Positions 42,260 through 56,000 of a stretch of 64,000 nt of DNA are shown here, piece after piece (the first letter of the stretch is position 1; each line of letters starts with the position of its first letter). The DNA is from Lithospermum erythrorhizon (Eukaryota; Streptophyta; Magnoliopsida; Boraginales; Boraginaceae), in NCBI GenBank assembly GCA_019722365.1, contig JADFUC010000413.1:124001-188000 (forward strand), written 5' to 3'. The notes beneath the pieces are model-generated. The model worked only from the letters and a program-made list of their open reading frames with translations, did no database searches and was not told the origin of the DNA. Made by a program: the position numbers and the translations under genes.

Positions 42260-43883
42260 GGAAGCAATGAGTTTCGCTCGGCTAAGTAATTAATTATGAT
42301 AAATAAATACATTACATAATTGGTAAGTAATCTATCAAGAATAATTATTCGAATATGTGGATAGATTCATCAGATATATTACTTAATTTTTTTATAGCAA
42401 AAGTCAAATGTTTGAGTTCATGAGACATGATTTAACCAACCCCATTCATGATTAACGCGTCATCCCTTTGTTACTCCCTCCATTCCAACAAGAATTTGTT
42501 AATTTGATATTCAATTCTCAAAATTAACAAACTTTACGACATTAATTGGACGGAAATAATGTTCTACCTTCCTTATAGGCATCCTTCCATACCTTCTAGT
42601 AAAAAAATTGTACATCATGCATTGGAATCTATCCATGATGTCCACAAAGCATAACGAACAATTTTAAATCACGAGGCACGTAAGTAGGCATTAAATAAAG
42701 ATAGATGACCATTCACGTTAATTAACAAATACCTTTAATATAAAAAAAATTTATAATGCTAATAGTAAAGTACGTTAAAAAACTATCTCTCGGTATATTT
42801 TTCACCAAATATTATACATCTAAAGAAAAGTATTTTAGTTCAAAATTTAAAAATCAATCATCAAAATGCAAAACTTGAGTCTTTTGAGATTTGGATATAA
42901 ATGGATTTATATTTAAAAATATTTTCATAGTATTGTTTTCTTGCGATTTTTCATAATATAACTAAAAAGTAATTGTTAATCAAAACTTAACACGGAAAAA
43001 GGAAAACGTCAATTAAATTCATCAAGAACTACTAAGAAAGAACAGTTATCCATCATCTCCATCTGCTCTAGTAACTTCATTTTTCAGTCACTTATCAATT
43101 TCTGCTCGAGCATTACTGTTCTTAGGTCGATGGAAAGTACTTGTTGGACGCAAACAACGCTAAAATTTCTTGGTCTCTTCCGTTTGTAACTTTCGTTCAC
43201 TAGTAGTCTAGTAGTATATAGAACAATCCTTATTAGGCTACCTCATATACATGTATCGAGTATATACCTATATATAGTTCGGAGAAGAAAATAATTTATA
43301 CAATATAGTTGTATGCTAGTTTGATCTTTCATTCAACTTGTTAAAATACAGTTCTCTAGCTAAATATTTCATTCAACAAATAATTGGCAGAGATGAGATT
43401 ATGTGAAAGTCACAAGTAAAGAATGTTGAAATTTCGTTAAAGGAAACACAGAAACGAAGAACAACTTACTTGTGCATCGTGTGCCAACATCATACGGAAG
43501 GGCAACAATCTACTTCCATACCTCAAGACAATCGCCAATGGACTATTCCGACTTCACGATTCTTCAAATCGAGATGAATCATTCATAATCCCTGACATAG
43601 ATTTCAACAATTTCAATAACATCAAGAAATTACCGCGATTTGGAAAAAAACTTAGACAATTATATCTACTATACTTATTAAATCATGCTTGACATTATAT
43701 CATTACATGGAGGTATTTGATCTGAAATTTAAAACACTATATATAGATGGACATAAGTTTTCCACTAAACATTGATACATGAAGAGCATACAAGTTAATC
43801 CATAAACTTCATGAAATTGAAGTACAAAAATAAATGCAGCTATCTATATGTGACCATTTACATTGCATCGTTTGCTATACTCC

Positions 43884-43951
43884 GTTAAGATTATAGATTA
43901 TACTACATTTAGTTAAGATTATAAATTATGCTACACTACGTTAAGATCATA
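43884..43951 (+). repeat. 28-bp tandem repeat, about 2.5 copies
   Basis: GTTAAGATTATA-type units start at 43884, 43912 and 43940, each continuing with ATTATRCTACA. Imperfect. Confidence 0.75.
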
Positions 43952-46603
43952 ACATGTGATAGTTTATTCTTACAAATTAATTTACAAATAAAAATAAAAC
44001 ACGGGTCACCATCTTAATTGAGTGTAACATGTGATGAACTCTAGTCACATAATAAATTAGAATCATGGTTGAAGTAGTTAATGGTTCAAGAATTGCTAGT
44101 AAATTGAAATTTAGCTAAAAGGGTCACAGAATTTAACAAGTATGAAAAGTAAATTCAACTATAAATTCATATCAACACTTAAAAAAGCAACAAAAATGGT
44201 GAATCTTTACTACTCCATAAAAATGGTACCTTCAATTAAGCTTCAAAAAATGAAGCCTTTGAAGCATATAACTTTGGTAATTTCAGCACCATAAGAAATC
44301 TGAATTCATTTGAAAATCATGGAATTTTTTGGTTTGTTTCAAAGAGATGGTGATTTGTTTATTTTCTTGATTTTATATGTTTTATAATCAAAGAGCCCTA
44401 TCCATAATAAAATGTTACGTTAATTTAGAAGGGGTTCGGCCCATCTTGGTTTTTATGTTTTGCATCGAATCCCGATCTTATGTTACACTTTATATTGACA
44501 TTTTATTTTACAATTCGTTAATATCACGACATGTGTTTTATTTCTTATTTTTCAATTAAATTTTTAAAATAAATAATACACATGTCATAATTTTCACGAA
44601 ATATAGCTCACAAAATGTAACATACCATTTTTCTGCCCTTGCCTTTGGAAAATTTGCATGACACTTTGTAGCATCTCTGTTATAATTTTAGTACAAATTA
44701 TTAATAATATCACAAAAATATATTGTGTAATTACCTATATTTAGGAGTATTTTCGTTTTTAAAATATAAAGGGTGTAACTTTTTACAAGTTTTGATAATC
44801 TGTGCAATATAGGAAGAAAAAAAACTTGAATAGTGTTGTTTTTACAAATTTTATTCTTGGTTGGTGTGGTTGATGTCGGACTTATAAGATGAATTTTATG
44901 TTACTCCCTTTATTTTAAAAAGGTATGTGCATTTTTCGAATTTGAGCCTTGAGGGTCGACTTGTTAAATATTACAGAGTAATAAATTTAAACATGTTTGT
45001 ATATGTTGTTTAATTGATTTTAGTATGATTAAATGGATTACTCACATGATATTGAAATTCGGCTCCTATGTTTTGTCTAGAAGATCGAGTTTCGAGCTTG
45101 TGAGGAGGATATTTAAGGGTTGAAAACACGGTAAAGCTTTGAATATGTCAGATCATGTCTGAAATTTTATCTGGTGTTTTAAAGATTCTTGAGGCTTTAT
45201 GGTCTTATAACTTGATAATTGATTTTTAGTATGAATCTGAATTCTTGACAATATTTGATGAAAATATTATATTTTAATATATTTACTATTAATATGATAG
45301 TTTTGATTAGACTTATGTGTTAATTAAAGTTACAATATTTAATTTGTTGATTTTGTTTGGTAAAAAACAAACCGAACAAATATGTGTGGTCCCATATTTT
45401 ACCAAGACTGCCATTCCACTTATTTCCACCCTTTCAACGTCTTAGTCGTCTCAAATTCTTTGAGTTGACAATAAAAAAAGTGAACTTTTTTTTTGTATAA
45501 ATTAATATAAAACTAATATACAATAAAATATATGTCATGACTTGTGGAGTATAATATAATCACACAAAAGTATAATCGGCCGATCAAATCTGATGGTGAC
45601 GGTGGGCAAGGCTCAATCATCCATGTTATAGTTATCTATCATTGACATAGCCATTACATGCAACCCTAAATATATTTTTTGCCAAAATAAATATTTAACA
45701 ATGATAATGTTATTTTATATTATTCCAAAGAAATTTCAATGAAAAAAACACCATTAAATAGCTTATTTAAATATTAAAGTTAATATATTATGCAATTTCA
45801 TTAAACATTTGTCGTACATATTTAAAATATATGGTACTTATAATTTTTCAAATGTCATTACATAACAAACTTGTAATCCGATTCTTGTAATAATCTATGA
45901 TTTATGAGTAAATATCAGTTAAGTTGACAAGAAAAATATTCCTATAATGCATCGTAATGTACATATAATTTAAGTTTAATGTGAAACTCAAAAAAGGTTT
46001 AAATAACAAATATTATTAATTACCTCATATAATTTACAAATATGTGAATTCTGTAATTAATTTCTAATTTAATAATACAATTTGAACTATAAATGTATTG
46101 CCTACATTTATATCAATATATTTACTATGAAATTACCAATTTTAATTATCATTGTTCATCATTAGTATGTATGCATTATGAATTAACTACCATCCATTAT
46201 TTGAATGATCATTCCGAAACTTGAGTTTGATTCAAAATTTGAATTATATACTATATTATGTTAGATATTCTATATATGTTCAATTATAATGATGACATTT
46301 ATCACATATTAATATTATTTTAAAAAATTACGGTTTTGGAATAATATTTGGTTTAAATATTTTATGAGAAATTTTCTATAGTGATAACTTCACGTATACA
46401 TGACAACTCAATCCTTTGTAACAATAGTCATCATATTGATAAACTTATTACTCCATTCTATCACTTTTAAAAGTAACTTTTATTGTATTTCTCAATTATA
46501 AGACACTTTATCTATATTTGAAATCATCATCTCCATTTTTTCATAATTGAAATTATTTCTAAAAACTGTATGTAAGTAATAAATATATATGTCGAATTTT
46601 TTT

Positions 46604-47050
46604 AACGTGTGTCCTTAGGATGAAGGGCACAAGATAATAATTATAATAAAATGCCCACATCAATAGGCATTTAATTTATTTACAAGGGTAGTGTATGTAC
46701 TATTATTATTTCATTTCATAACAAATTTTCTATCATTTTCATTATATTCCTTCTTTTTAATTTTCCATTAGATATATGTATATGTTGACCAAATTTTCAT
46801 TTAAATAACATTATATCACATTTCAGTATAAAAGATTTCTAATAAAATGCGATATAATATAATATATAATACTATTCGTATAAAAGATTTGGTCAACATA
46901 TGTGTTAATGGAAAGCTAAAAAGAATAAATGAAAACGGTAGAAAAATGGATGTTAAATGAAATAATGATAATATATTATTATCCTTATAAATAAATTAAA
47001 TATTTATTGTGTATTTATACTCATTATCTTGTGCCCGGACCCCCTTAAAA
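46604..47050. mobile_element. Foldback / long-TIR MITE, ~445 bp
   Basis: The left arm (about 46606-46800) and the reverse complement of the right arm (about 46880-47046) share a run of landmarks in the same order: GGGCACAAGATAAT, ATTTAATTTATTTA, ATTATTTCATTT, TTTTCATT, TTTTCCATTA/CTTTCCATTA and ATGTTGACCAAAT. The arms are about 170-190 bp and can form a long hairpin. No coding capacity. A Mutator-like MITE is possible; target-site duplication is unclear. Confidence 0.75.
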
Positions 47051-47252
47051 AGCTTATATATCATTTTTCAAATTAAGTTAATATGATTATTTAAAAGAGT
47101 TATAATCTAATTCAATTCGTTCATTTAATGAGGCTAATTTGGTCAAATATATAATTTTTTAATTCATACAAAATTAGAATATATGACGGGTATAATATTC
47201 TTATTAGAATATCATTATTTGAATGCATTAATTAGTTTGTTATATTTTGTAA

Positions 47253-48223
47253 TGTAAAGAAGAATTTTTATTATTTATCTTATAATTTTTAAAAAAAATT
47301 TACTTTAGGGGAAAAAATTTCGATTAATGCAGTTTGATCAAATCCCAGAAGGATCATTGTCAAGCTATGGATCACTAAAGCTGTGCTTGATTTGTGAATC
47401 TTTGGCTTGTTTGACTTGATTTGGTCTTGATAGGAGCTTGGTATGAGCTCGGCTTGATTTGAGCTCGACTTGAGCTTGACTTGTCTTGATTTGATTTGGA
47501 TAGAGAAGCTCACATGAAATTTGAATATGTGTCTAGTCTTGATGAACTTGAGACTAGTGCGGACTTGGATATGAGAAATTAGAAGCCGAAGGGAAGCCTT
47601 AGCGGCGTATTCCCGTATTGGGTACGTATGGACTTGATCTTGGGTCTTGGAATTGATCTCCGGTCTGTGTCAGAGTTGATGGACATCTTTGCGAGTGTCT
47701 TGCGGTATGGGACTAAGTTTTAGCAACTGCAGTAGGACTTAGAAGCTGTGCTACTTGTCATTGGTGGAACTTGATTTGGGATAGAACTCCGAGCTTAATT
47801 TGTGGAGTGATGTGAAATGGGGTATTAAAACAATGTACAACTTAACGTACTCTGTGACCTTAGCGACTTGTTCTTGTAGAGTGGGACTTAGTGAGATTTG
47901 GACTCGCTTGGATTTGATTTAAGCTTTAGGCGATATGCGTTTAGCTTGTACTACATCGACGCGCGAGCTTATTCTTTGTAGTGATGTCCGAGTATAAATG
48001 TTGAGTATCTCGATCTTGTTGATGACAACGTCGATCGGAACAAGGCGCGCGGCGTGTTTCTGTCGGACTCGGTTATAGGGTAGATATTACGTATTTCCTA
48101 TATACGCGGAACTTGATGAATCAAACACGAAATTTTTGAGTGTTAAACAAGATTTATGAATAATCGGTGCTATTTAGCTTGTTCATGAATATTCGAGAAG
48201 CGTTCTGAGAAATTTGTATGAGA
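47253..48223 (+). repeat. LTR-like copy 1
   Basis: Begins TGTAAAGAAGAATTTTTATT. It shares with copy 2 GGACTTGATCTTGGGTCTTGG, GATCTCCGGTCT, GTGGGACTTAGTGAGATTTGG, GGATTTGATTTAAGCTTT and GAACTTGATGAATCAAACAC in the same order. Its sequence continues beyond the homology: a TATA-like TTTATATAGG at about 48462-48471 suggests that the true LTR extends further right and that the other copies are truncated. Confidence 0.75.
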
Positions 48224-50099
48224 TTCTCGTGATTTTTGCTTCAAACTTGAAGAATTACTACGTTTGTGCGATGAGTGTAATTTCGGAGCACCTATTTTGA
48301 GGCTACTGGACATGTTTTCCGACCACCAAAGTGGTGTTCTTTGTGATTTAAAATATTTAACCCAGAAATTTTTAGAGGTGTCCTATGTATTTTCTCAAGT
48401 GTTTTCGAGTATTTTGAATGAGAATATTTCATACTCTCACTTATTTTTGAAAATATAAGGGTTTATATAGGCATGCCTCCGGGCCTCGAATACCCTTCGA
48501 TTGGGTGGTTTAATTTGGTGCATATTGATCTTAGCAGTTAATTTGAAGGCATGATATGAACCGTCGAAAATTTGAAATTACTTAGTTTGCCAAATAATTA
48601 AAATATGTGCCTTTTTATAAAAGAAAGGTTTCGATTACTACAGGTCAAACACACGCCGTATTAACTACGGACGCTTTTTAGACCTTTATTTGATCCCAAA
48701 ACTTACGGAAGTCTCCATTTTGAACCCCGAAACTTGTGAAGCTTCGATTTTAGCCCACAGGGCGATTTTAACCAATAAAATTGGAGATTTTTTTAGCGCC
48801 GAACTCTAGATTTAATGAACTTTTTAATTCGGGGCTATTTCGAGGGGAAAACCTTGTTAAATCACGAGGGTTTCCGCATTAAATTTAGACTCGTCGGAAG
48901 CACTTTTAACCACGTATGTTTTTAGTGGCTCGATTTTAATTAATTTGATTAAGTCTTCTTAATCATTTTAATTATTATTTAATAAATTTTCATTGATTTC
49001 CCCTCGAATCGGGGACATACATAGTAGGTATCGGGTTCGATCCAGACAATGTTCATTTTCCAACATGAATGTAGTACATGTGGGTATTTAAGGATTTTTC
49101 ACTTCCCGATAAAATGCTGCTCCTTGACATCCGGTCTGCTTGTGCAGGCTTATTGGATGTATGTTAGATCATTTAATGATGAGAATTTTTATTCTTTAAA
49201 TGCTTGATCCGTGCTCCTTTGCTCCACTACGTAGGAAGTCTAAAGCTAATGGTTAGCTTGATTTCGGACTTGTTAGAGATGCGTTAAGACTAAGCTGCGG
49301 TCTTGGGGTCATCATCCATGTCATTTGAGGACTTTAAAGGATGATTACCTATTTTTAGGGATTTGTTGTGATGTCTTTGATCACGATCCTGAGTCGATTC
49401 TGAATTATAGAAGCGGGGTTTGGCCCAATTTTCGAATTTGTTGTGACATACTTTGCATGTCACGACCCCTAACTAAGTCTCCATTCGAGATTTTGACTTA
49501 ATGAAGACTTAATTATGTGGGATTTAATGCCAACTCATGGTAAGGATCCCATTTAATTACTCAATTGATAGAAAATTAAATTATCCGGGTTTGATGTTAA
49601 TATGATGTTTTTACATGTTAAGACTCGTTCGATCTCGATCCATAGAGGATTTGATGGGAGTTGATTTATTTTAGAGTTTAGTATTGACATGAATTTATTA
49701 TATGTTGAGCCCATTTAATTCTTAATTTATTAGAGAATTAAATTATTCGGGTTTGATGTTAACATGATGTATTACATGTTAAAACTCATTTAACTCTCAA
49801 TTTATTAGAGAATTAAATTATTTTAGAGGTGTAGTACTCTAATTTTACCTATATTAATACAAATTCATATGGATTTGATGGAGTCAATATCTTCGACATA
49901 AATTTATTATATGTCGAATTGCTAGATGATTATCCTTAATCACATGTATTTTAGATGTCATCTTAATTTTAATCATTTTTTTTGAATTTCGGACAATTTG
50001 GGTCTATTTTATTTTATCATAAAATATTTGGAATATATTTTTCATGTGAAAAAAATTTAATCATTCTACCCTAAATGTAGGGAATTTTCGAGAGCAAAG

Positions 50100-53000
50100 A
50101 CACATAATAGAGCTGGATTCGTTTTATTTCGCCTTGCAACTCGAGAACTCAGCACATCATGAGGAGCAATGCTAGTGGGCTTTAGAGTAATCGGCCCGTA
50201 AAGGAATTACATAAAGGATATGATGAATCAAAAATTTAATTTTCATCATGCTTTTCAATACCCCCCACAAGCGCCACGAGTTCGAGGTAAATTAGGAGCT
50301 TCTCCACTTTTTTATTTTTATTTCTTTTAACTTTCACTTTGCAACATTATATGATCATATACTATCATTAATGTGCTTTTTTTTTTTTATGTTTTGCAAG
50401 TTCTTCAAGTTGAGTAGAGACATAAAGTTGCAACATTTTTGGGATTTTGCTTAAGCTTTTGCATAAAGGTAGCACCTTTGACTCCTTATGCATCTTTTCA
50501 TGTTTTTTGATGAACCATTTTGATGATTATGCTTGTACATACTTAACTAGATGCTTAAATATTCATTTGAAATACATAGCATAGCTATTTTTCTTGAATT
50601 GCATGATTTTGGTTCGTCAAAATTTTGACTTGTTAAGCGCCCGTAACTCTTCGTTATAAGTACATTTTTGAGCACACTTATATCATTAGAAAGATAACAA
50701 AGAGACGGTTCTTGTGACATATCGTGAGCCTCGTAATTGACATGTAGCTCGAGGTTGTGGCCCCATTTTAAGATGTTCTTTGGAACTTTTTAAATTTCGG
50801 CTTTTTGTAAGCTTATTTGCGGATTTGTTTCTCCCAACGGAGAATGTCCAATTGCGATGAGACTTGCGCTCACGGACTTCGTCTACGGAGTCTAGTTTGT
50901 CAGGTAAATTTTTTTTAGAATTTTAAGGGACAATTGAGATTGGTGGTTTCAACCCGTAAGCATGTATAGGCATTAGAGCATTTTGTGTTGAATTGTGCGT
51001 CATGTAGAGATAGGATGGCCCATGAGCATATAGCATGGACCTTTAGGATTTTTCTTTGCATTCTTTCCTCTATGCTTTGATCAACCTCATAAAGGCTCGG
51101 TTGTGATTTGTTTTACTCTTTTCTTTTGTAAGGGCGGCTAGTGAGGTGATCGATGATCGTAGGTCTTACTACCATCCGCTACTTGAGTTGCCTTTGAATT
51201 ATAGCTTAGGATAGGTTAGATAACATATATATACATATATGCATACATTGAATGCGAATGACGCGAGTGATGGTATTTAGTGTTCGGGCGGAGGGGGCGT
51301 CCTCTTTCTTTCTATCGACCACGTGCTGTTGGAATCATTCTATTTGTGTTTTTAGTCCTTGACTCAGAGTACATCCCACAGTGCGAGGGGCGTTGACAAG
51401 TAAGGGGGCGCCCCGCTTCTTGTTCTTTTGACCACTGCACTGGATTGTCTTTGACTACATCTTTCTTTGCTTTTCTTTGATAGTGTGAAGTAATGCACTT
51501 AGTTGAAGATGGGCGCCCATCTCATACTTTTTTCTACTTGCTTTGATGTTGATGTTTCTTGAAGGAGGGTTAGGCACCTCTTTTGGATGACATGTTCACT
51601 TGAGTGGGTCTTCCGTTTCATTCACAGGCAGCCAAGTGTGCGTCTGCATCTTTCTCTTATTACTTTGATTTGATTTGCTTTGCTTTTATGCTTTTAGTGT
51701 TGGATTTGATGCTTACTGTCTCTTGACTTTTGCATCCTCTTGATCACCCTCACGTGATAGTTTCTAGGAGACAAAGAGTTTTTTTATAGGTTATGGCCAG
51801 GCACAGGCGTTCAATTGCCTTTCGTACCCAGTTGTTCATGAGGATCAAGTCAAATGTAGTTCACATTAATGGATAGTTTAGAATCGTGTCCGAGAGTTTG
51901 TTAGGTATTTTATGCTCTTACCCATGAGCTGTTAGGCACTTTATGCTCTTACCAAAGAGTTGTTATGCACTTTATGCTCTTACCCGGTGAGTTGTTAGGC
52001 CTTTATGCTCTTCATGGAGTTGTAATTCCTTAGTACATTTAAGGATATTATCGCTTTAGGTGATGACCATTATGGATTCCACCTTCTTTCCTTCCCCGCT
52101 TCTTATAGATTCAATACTTGCATATATTACGTTGAAATGCGTTGGAGTCTATTGATTTTCAAGGGCTTAAAAGACATCATGTGTGACGGTATCCATTCCC
52201 ATTCTACACTTGATACTTGGTCCTCAGCATGTAGCCGGATCGTGGTAAGACTTACCGGAGTATCTTCCTTGTTGGTATAGAGGACCTTCATTTCGATCTT
52301 AAATATTCATAATTAAGTAGGCTGCATGGATAGATAAATGAAATTGCCTACATCCTTCAAGAAATGTTATACCTTGACATTAGATATGCGGCAGGTACAT
52401 GTTTGGTACCAGGCTATCACCGATGCTTGCTTACGAATTTTATCTTACCTTTCATGTCTTATGCATTTAGCTCAGCGTCGTGAGCTTCCCGGCAGCATTA
52501 GTCCTCGGATCTAAGGGTTTTAAGCGTTGTTTCCTTGTATCTAGTTCGAATTACAATCTAGGAACCTTTGTATCCTGAGATTGCAGCTCCACCTCAGAGG
52601 CTTTGGCAGCTTTAACTCTAAGGGTTACTTGTTGGTGTAGGCTTGTGCAATGTTAATCTTGCATTTGTCAATCTTTCTCGAGAGGCCAGCGGCTTGATCT
52701 TGAGATGGTTATCTTGATTTGCTAATTTGGTAGGTTGTACATCTCTATGGCTCTTGGCTAAATCGGGACAACTTTGATGTGTTCGACCCGGCTTTAGAAG
52801 ACTTGTGAAGTGGATTTCCTTGTCTAGCTTTAGGCGTATTGGTGATATATTCTTTGTTGACTTCAGGAACTTAGTAGTTTGGATAGCCATGTCGGTTTAG
52901 AGCGTGTTGGACATTGTAGGATATGTTCTGGCCCGGCCTTAGCGAGGCAGTAGTCGGGACGGTCTCCCATTCATATGGATATTCGTTCATTGAATATCTA

Positions 53001-56000
53001 GAGACACCGAGTTTGCTTGTTTTTAGATAGAAGGATCCTGAGAATTTTCATGAGAAGATGTATTTCTTCTTGAGCCTAGGCAACTCTGGAATCTCTTACG
53101 TGCATCGCCATGTATCGAGCACACTCAAACTCTTGGACCTTAGTCCTCACGACTTTTTAGAATAGTGTTGGAATAGAAGGTGGAGCTTTGCTTCCTCAGC
53201 AGGCACTTATTTACTTTCCTAAGTAAGGTGTCAAACTCTGTTCTTTCACGTCACATCCATGAACACATCGTTAAATCTATTTAGTTTGATAAATGGCCCA
53301 CGTGTAGCGAGTCAAGCGGCGTCGCTTTTTGTCTATCTTCATCATCACTTGCGTCCCCGAGTTCAGAGTGTTCTTGAACCCCTGAATCTGAGATTACCCG
53401 ATCTGGGTGCTTTAGTAGCATAATCCTTTTTTGGCGATTGCACGCCGCCTCGGGAGCCTCGACAGCGTAGTATTGAGGGTTGCCACTTGTTAATGTAGAC
53501 TTGTATTATTAAGTATCGGTGTTGGACTAGTTAAGACATCCGCTGCTTGTTCATTATCTTAGCTCGAAACTTTGTGAGACCCAGCATGGATGTTGTTTTG
53601 AGTTATGGTTGTGTTTGATGCTTATCAAGGCTACGTACCCCGAGGGTTCTCCTCGATCGAAGCCAAGCGATTCGGGGGTTACGACCTTTATCCTCATATT
53701 AAGGAGGTTGAGCAGTTTTTTCGTGCTCGGGAGGTATTGAAGGCGATTTATCCGTCTTCGGAGAGGTGTTGATAATAGTTTAAGCTGCATTGTCCCAATG
53801 AGCATAATTAGGTAGCCAGTTTATCATATTGCTTAGGAGGATGCTTGATTCATTTAGAAATATTTGAACACAGGGTTTTTATTTGCATGTGCGTCTAAGC
53901 GCTTTGTTCGGATAATATAGCATCGAGCTTGAAGTCTAGGCCATTGTTTCGCTTTTTATGAAGATAGGGTGTTGTTGAATTACATATTTAGGCATTTGTC
54001 TTCTAGGCGGATATTAGATTTCCGACAACATCTCTCGTGAACGATATTTATATACGAGGGGTAGACTGGAGCCAAAGCCAGAACTAAATCACAGAATCTT
54101 GCTTGGTTTGTCAGTGCAGAGTAGTCCCGTAGGGTTTGTCTATAGACATAGCATTAGACCCACTAGTTTCTCTAGGGAATATTAAACTTCTGAGAGACTT
54201 GTATCCCCAGGGCTCGTATATTAGGCGTCCCGTCTCTTCGTCCTTCCTTACCGATATGCATGGGAAGGTAGACATGAATTTTGTCTTAAATCGTTTTCCA
54301 TGGATGAGGGGCACTTTCGTGCCTATTGAGCTAGGAAGGTGGCCGCATGCAGTACGCTCACCTTCCTCTTGTTCTTGAAGTCTCAACCCCTCAGGGTGTT
54401 GTTGATCTTCATATTCGAGGCGTTCTACATGAGGTAGGCGATCGTTCATGACGTCTTGGAGGGAATATATTTATACACTAGGTCATCTTGACGTTGCTTG
54501 AGGAACTTGTCTAGAATGCCGTTTGGGCGGCCATCACCTGAGTATTCCCAGAGGGTTTGTTCATGAATGTAGCATTGAACTTACAGTTCACTACCTCTAC
54601 AGAGATAATTATTTTCGAGTGCGTCTCCCGTTTTCGTCTTTCTTCTTGATACTCATGAGAGAGTAGCCATGAATATTTCCTTCATTGCCTTCCAAGGATG
54701 AAGGTACCCACACTTGATGTGTCTTGTTCCTCTATATTGGGAAACATATGGCAAAGTTTGTAGCTTTCTGCTTGAGTTGCTTTGGTCTCGAGAGTCGTCG
54801 CCAGTGCAATCGAGCAGTTTACGAGTTGGAGTTGTAGCTCTTTTCAAACTTTGATCTCAAGAGGCGATTTCCTCTTAGTTTTCTTCTTGGGAGTTGAAAT
54901 CGCTCCCAACACGAGCTCTTGAGCGTGCTTTTCGCGTATTTGATTTGTGGGTGCTTCTTCACTAACCTTTGCTATGTGATTTGTCGCCTCTTTGGGTAGA
55001 GAACACTGCTTGATCATTGGGATTTTGATGTATAACCCAACCGTAGTTGAGCTTAGCGACAAACTATCCGCCTTGCACCGTCATGTTTGGGTCTCATTTA
55101 ACCCATTGTATTTTGTTAACTTTTTTTTGTGACCTTCGGAAGGTAGTTGTACCGAGGGCTTTGTCCTTAGTAGGATCATAGCTTGACCTTTAGCGAGGAG
55201 GGTCATAAGCTTTTTGGACCCATAGTTTCATGCTCTATTTTTGGGTCACTTCATTGGGTGTCACGCCTTTAAGGGGTGTCGTTACGACACTTTTCTAGTT
55301 GAATGAGGGTAGAGTCGAGCGCTTTTGAATGATTGATCTGAATGCTTCCTCTCTTTCTTATAGTCGAGGTAGGCATTTTGAGATATTGGAGGTACAGGCG
55401 CCTGGTCTTTTCCTCACATTGGGACTTGCCACTTTTCTTGTAGTATTTGCTTATCGAAAAGTGAGATTCTTCTTTGGAAGCGGATTTTCGTTTGTTTTAT
55501 TTGTTTTTCTCCATCCATACTTTATTTTAAACCTTGGGTATAGAGGCGACATTCTTGATGTGGATTAGTCTTTCCTAGTAAGATATTGTAATGTGACATG
55601 AGCAAAAATACATCACACATGAAACCCTTATTTGTGGTTTACAAGTTCCCATCATTGAGGATTCGGTACCTGCTTTTCCGGCGTTCGGCTCCCACGCGCA
55701 GTTGAAATCTTGAATTATGATGCGGGGTATTTGTAAGTCTTTAGTGGCGATGCCTATGACTTCAATGTGCGGGTGATGGGATATTCCTGGTGATCCTCCG
55801 TCTATGACATTTTCTTATCCGTTTTTCATTTATGTAGCGACACATAGAGTGGTAGTTTTTGTTATGAGTACCATCTTTTTTATGGTAAGTCTCCATCCCG
55901 ATGAATGTGATGAAAGTCGGAGACTACTTGAAGCATGTGTAAGTAAAGCATGGCCCTGCGGTAGTTGAGTTGTCGTCAACTTGACACATGCACTGGAGGC

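Larger units (their letters stand above)
42195..47252. other. AT-rich intergenic region without genes
   Basis: About 5 kb of very AT-rich DNA. It contains the MADS-box promoter at the left, a short tandem repeat at 43884, a TACTCCCTCC-type MITE end at about 42473, and a foldback element at 46604-47050. No coding sequence is supported. Confidence 0.6.

Noticed and set aside
54111..54449. 112-codon minus-strand frame in the large repeat
   Set aside because: The plus-strand frame at the same place looks more protein-like; neither matches a known family, so no CDS is called.
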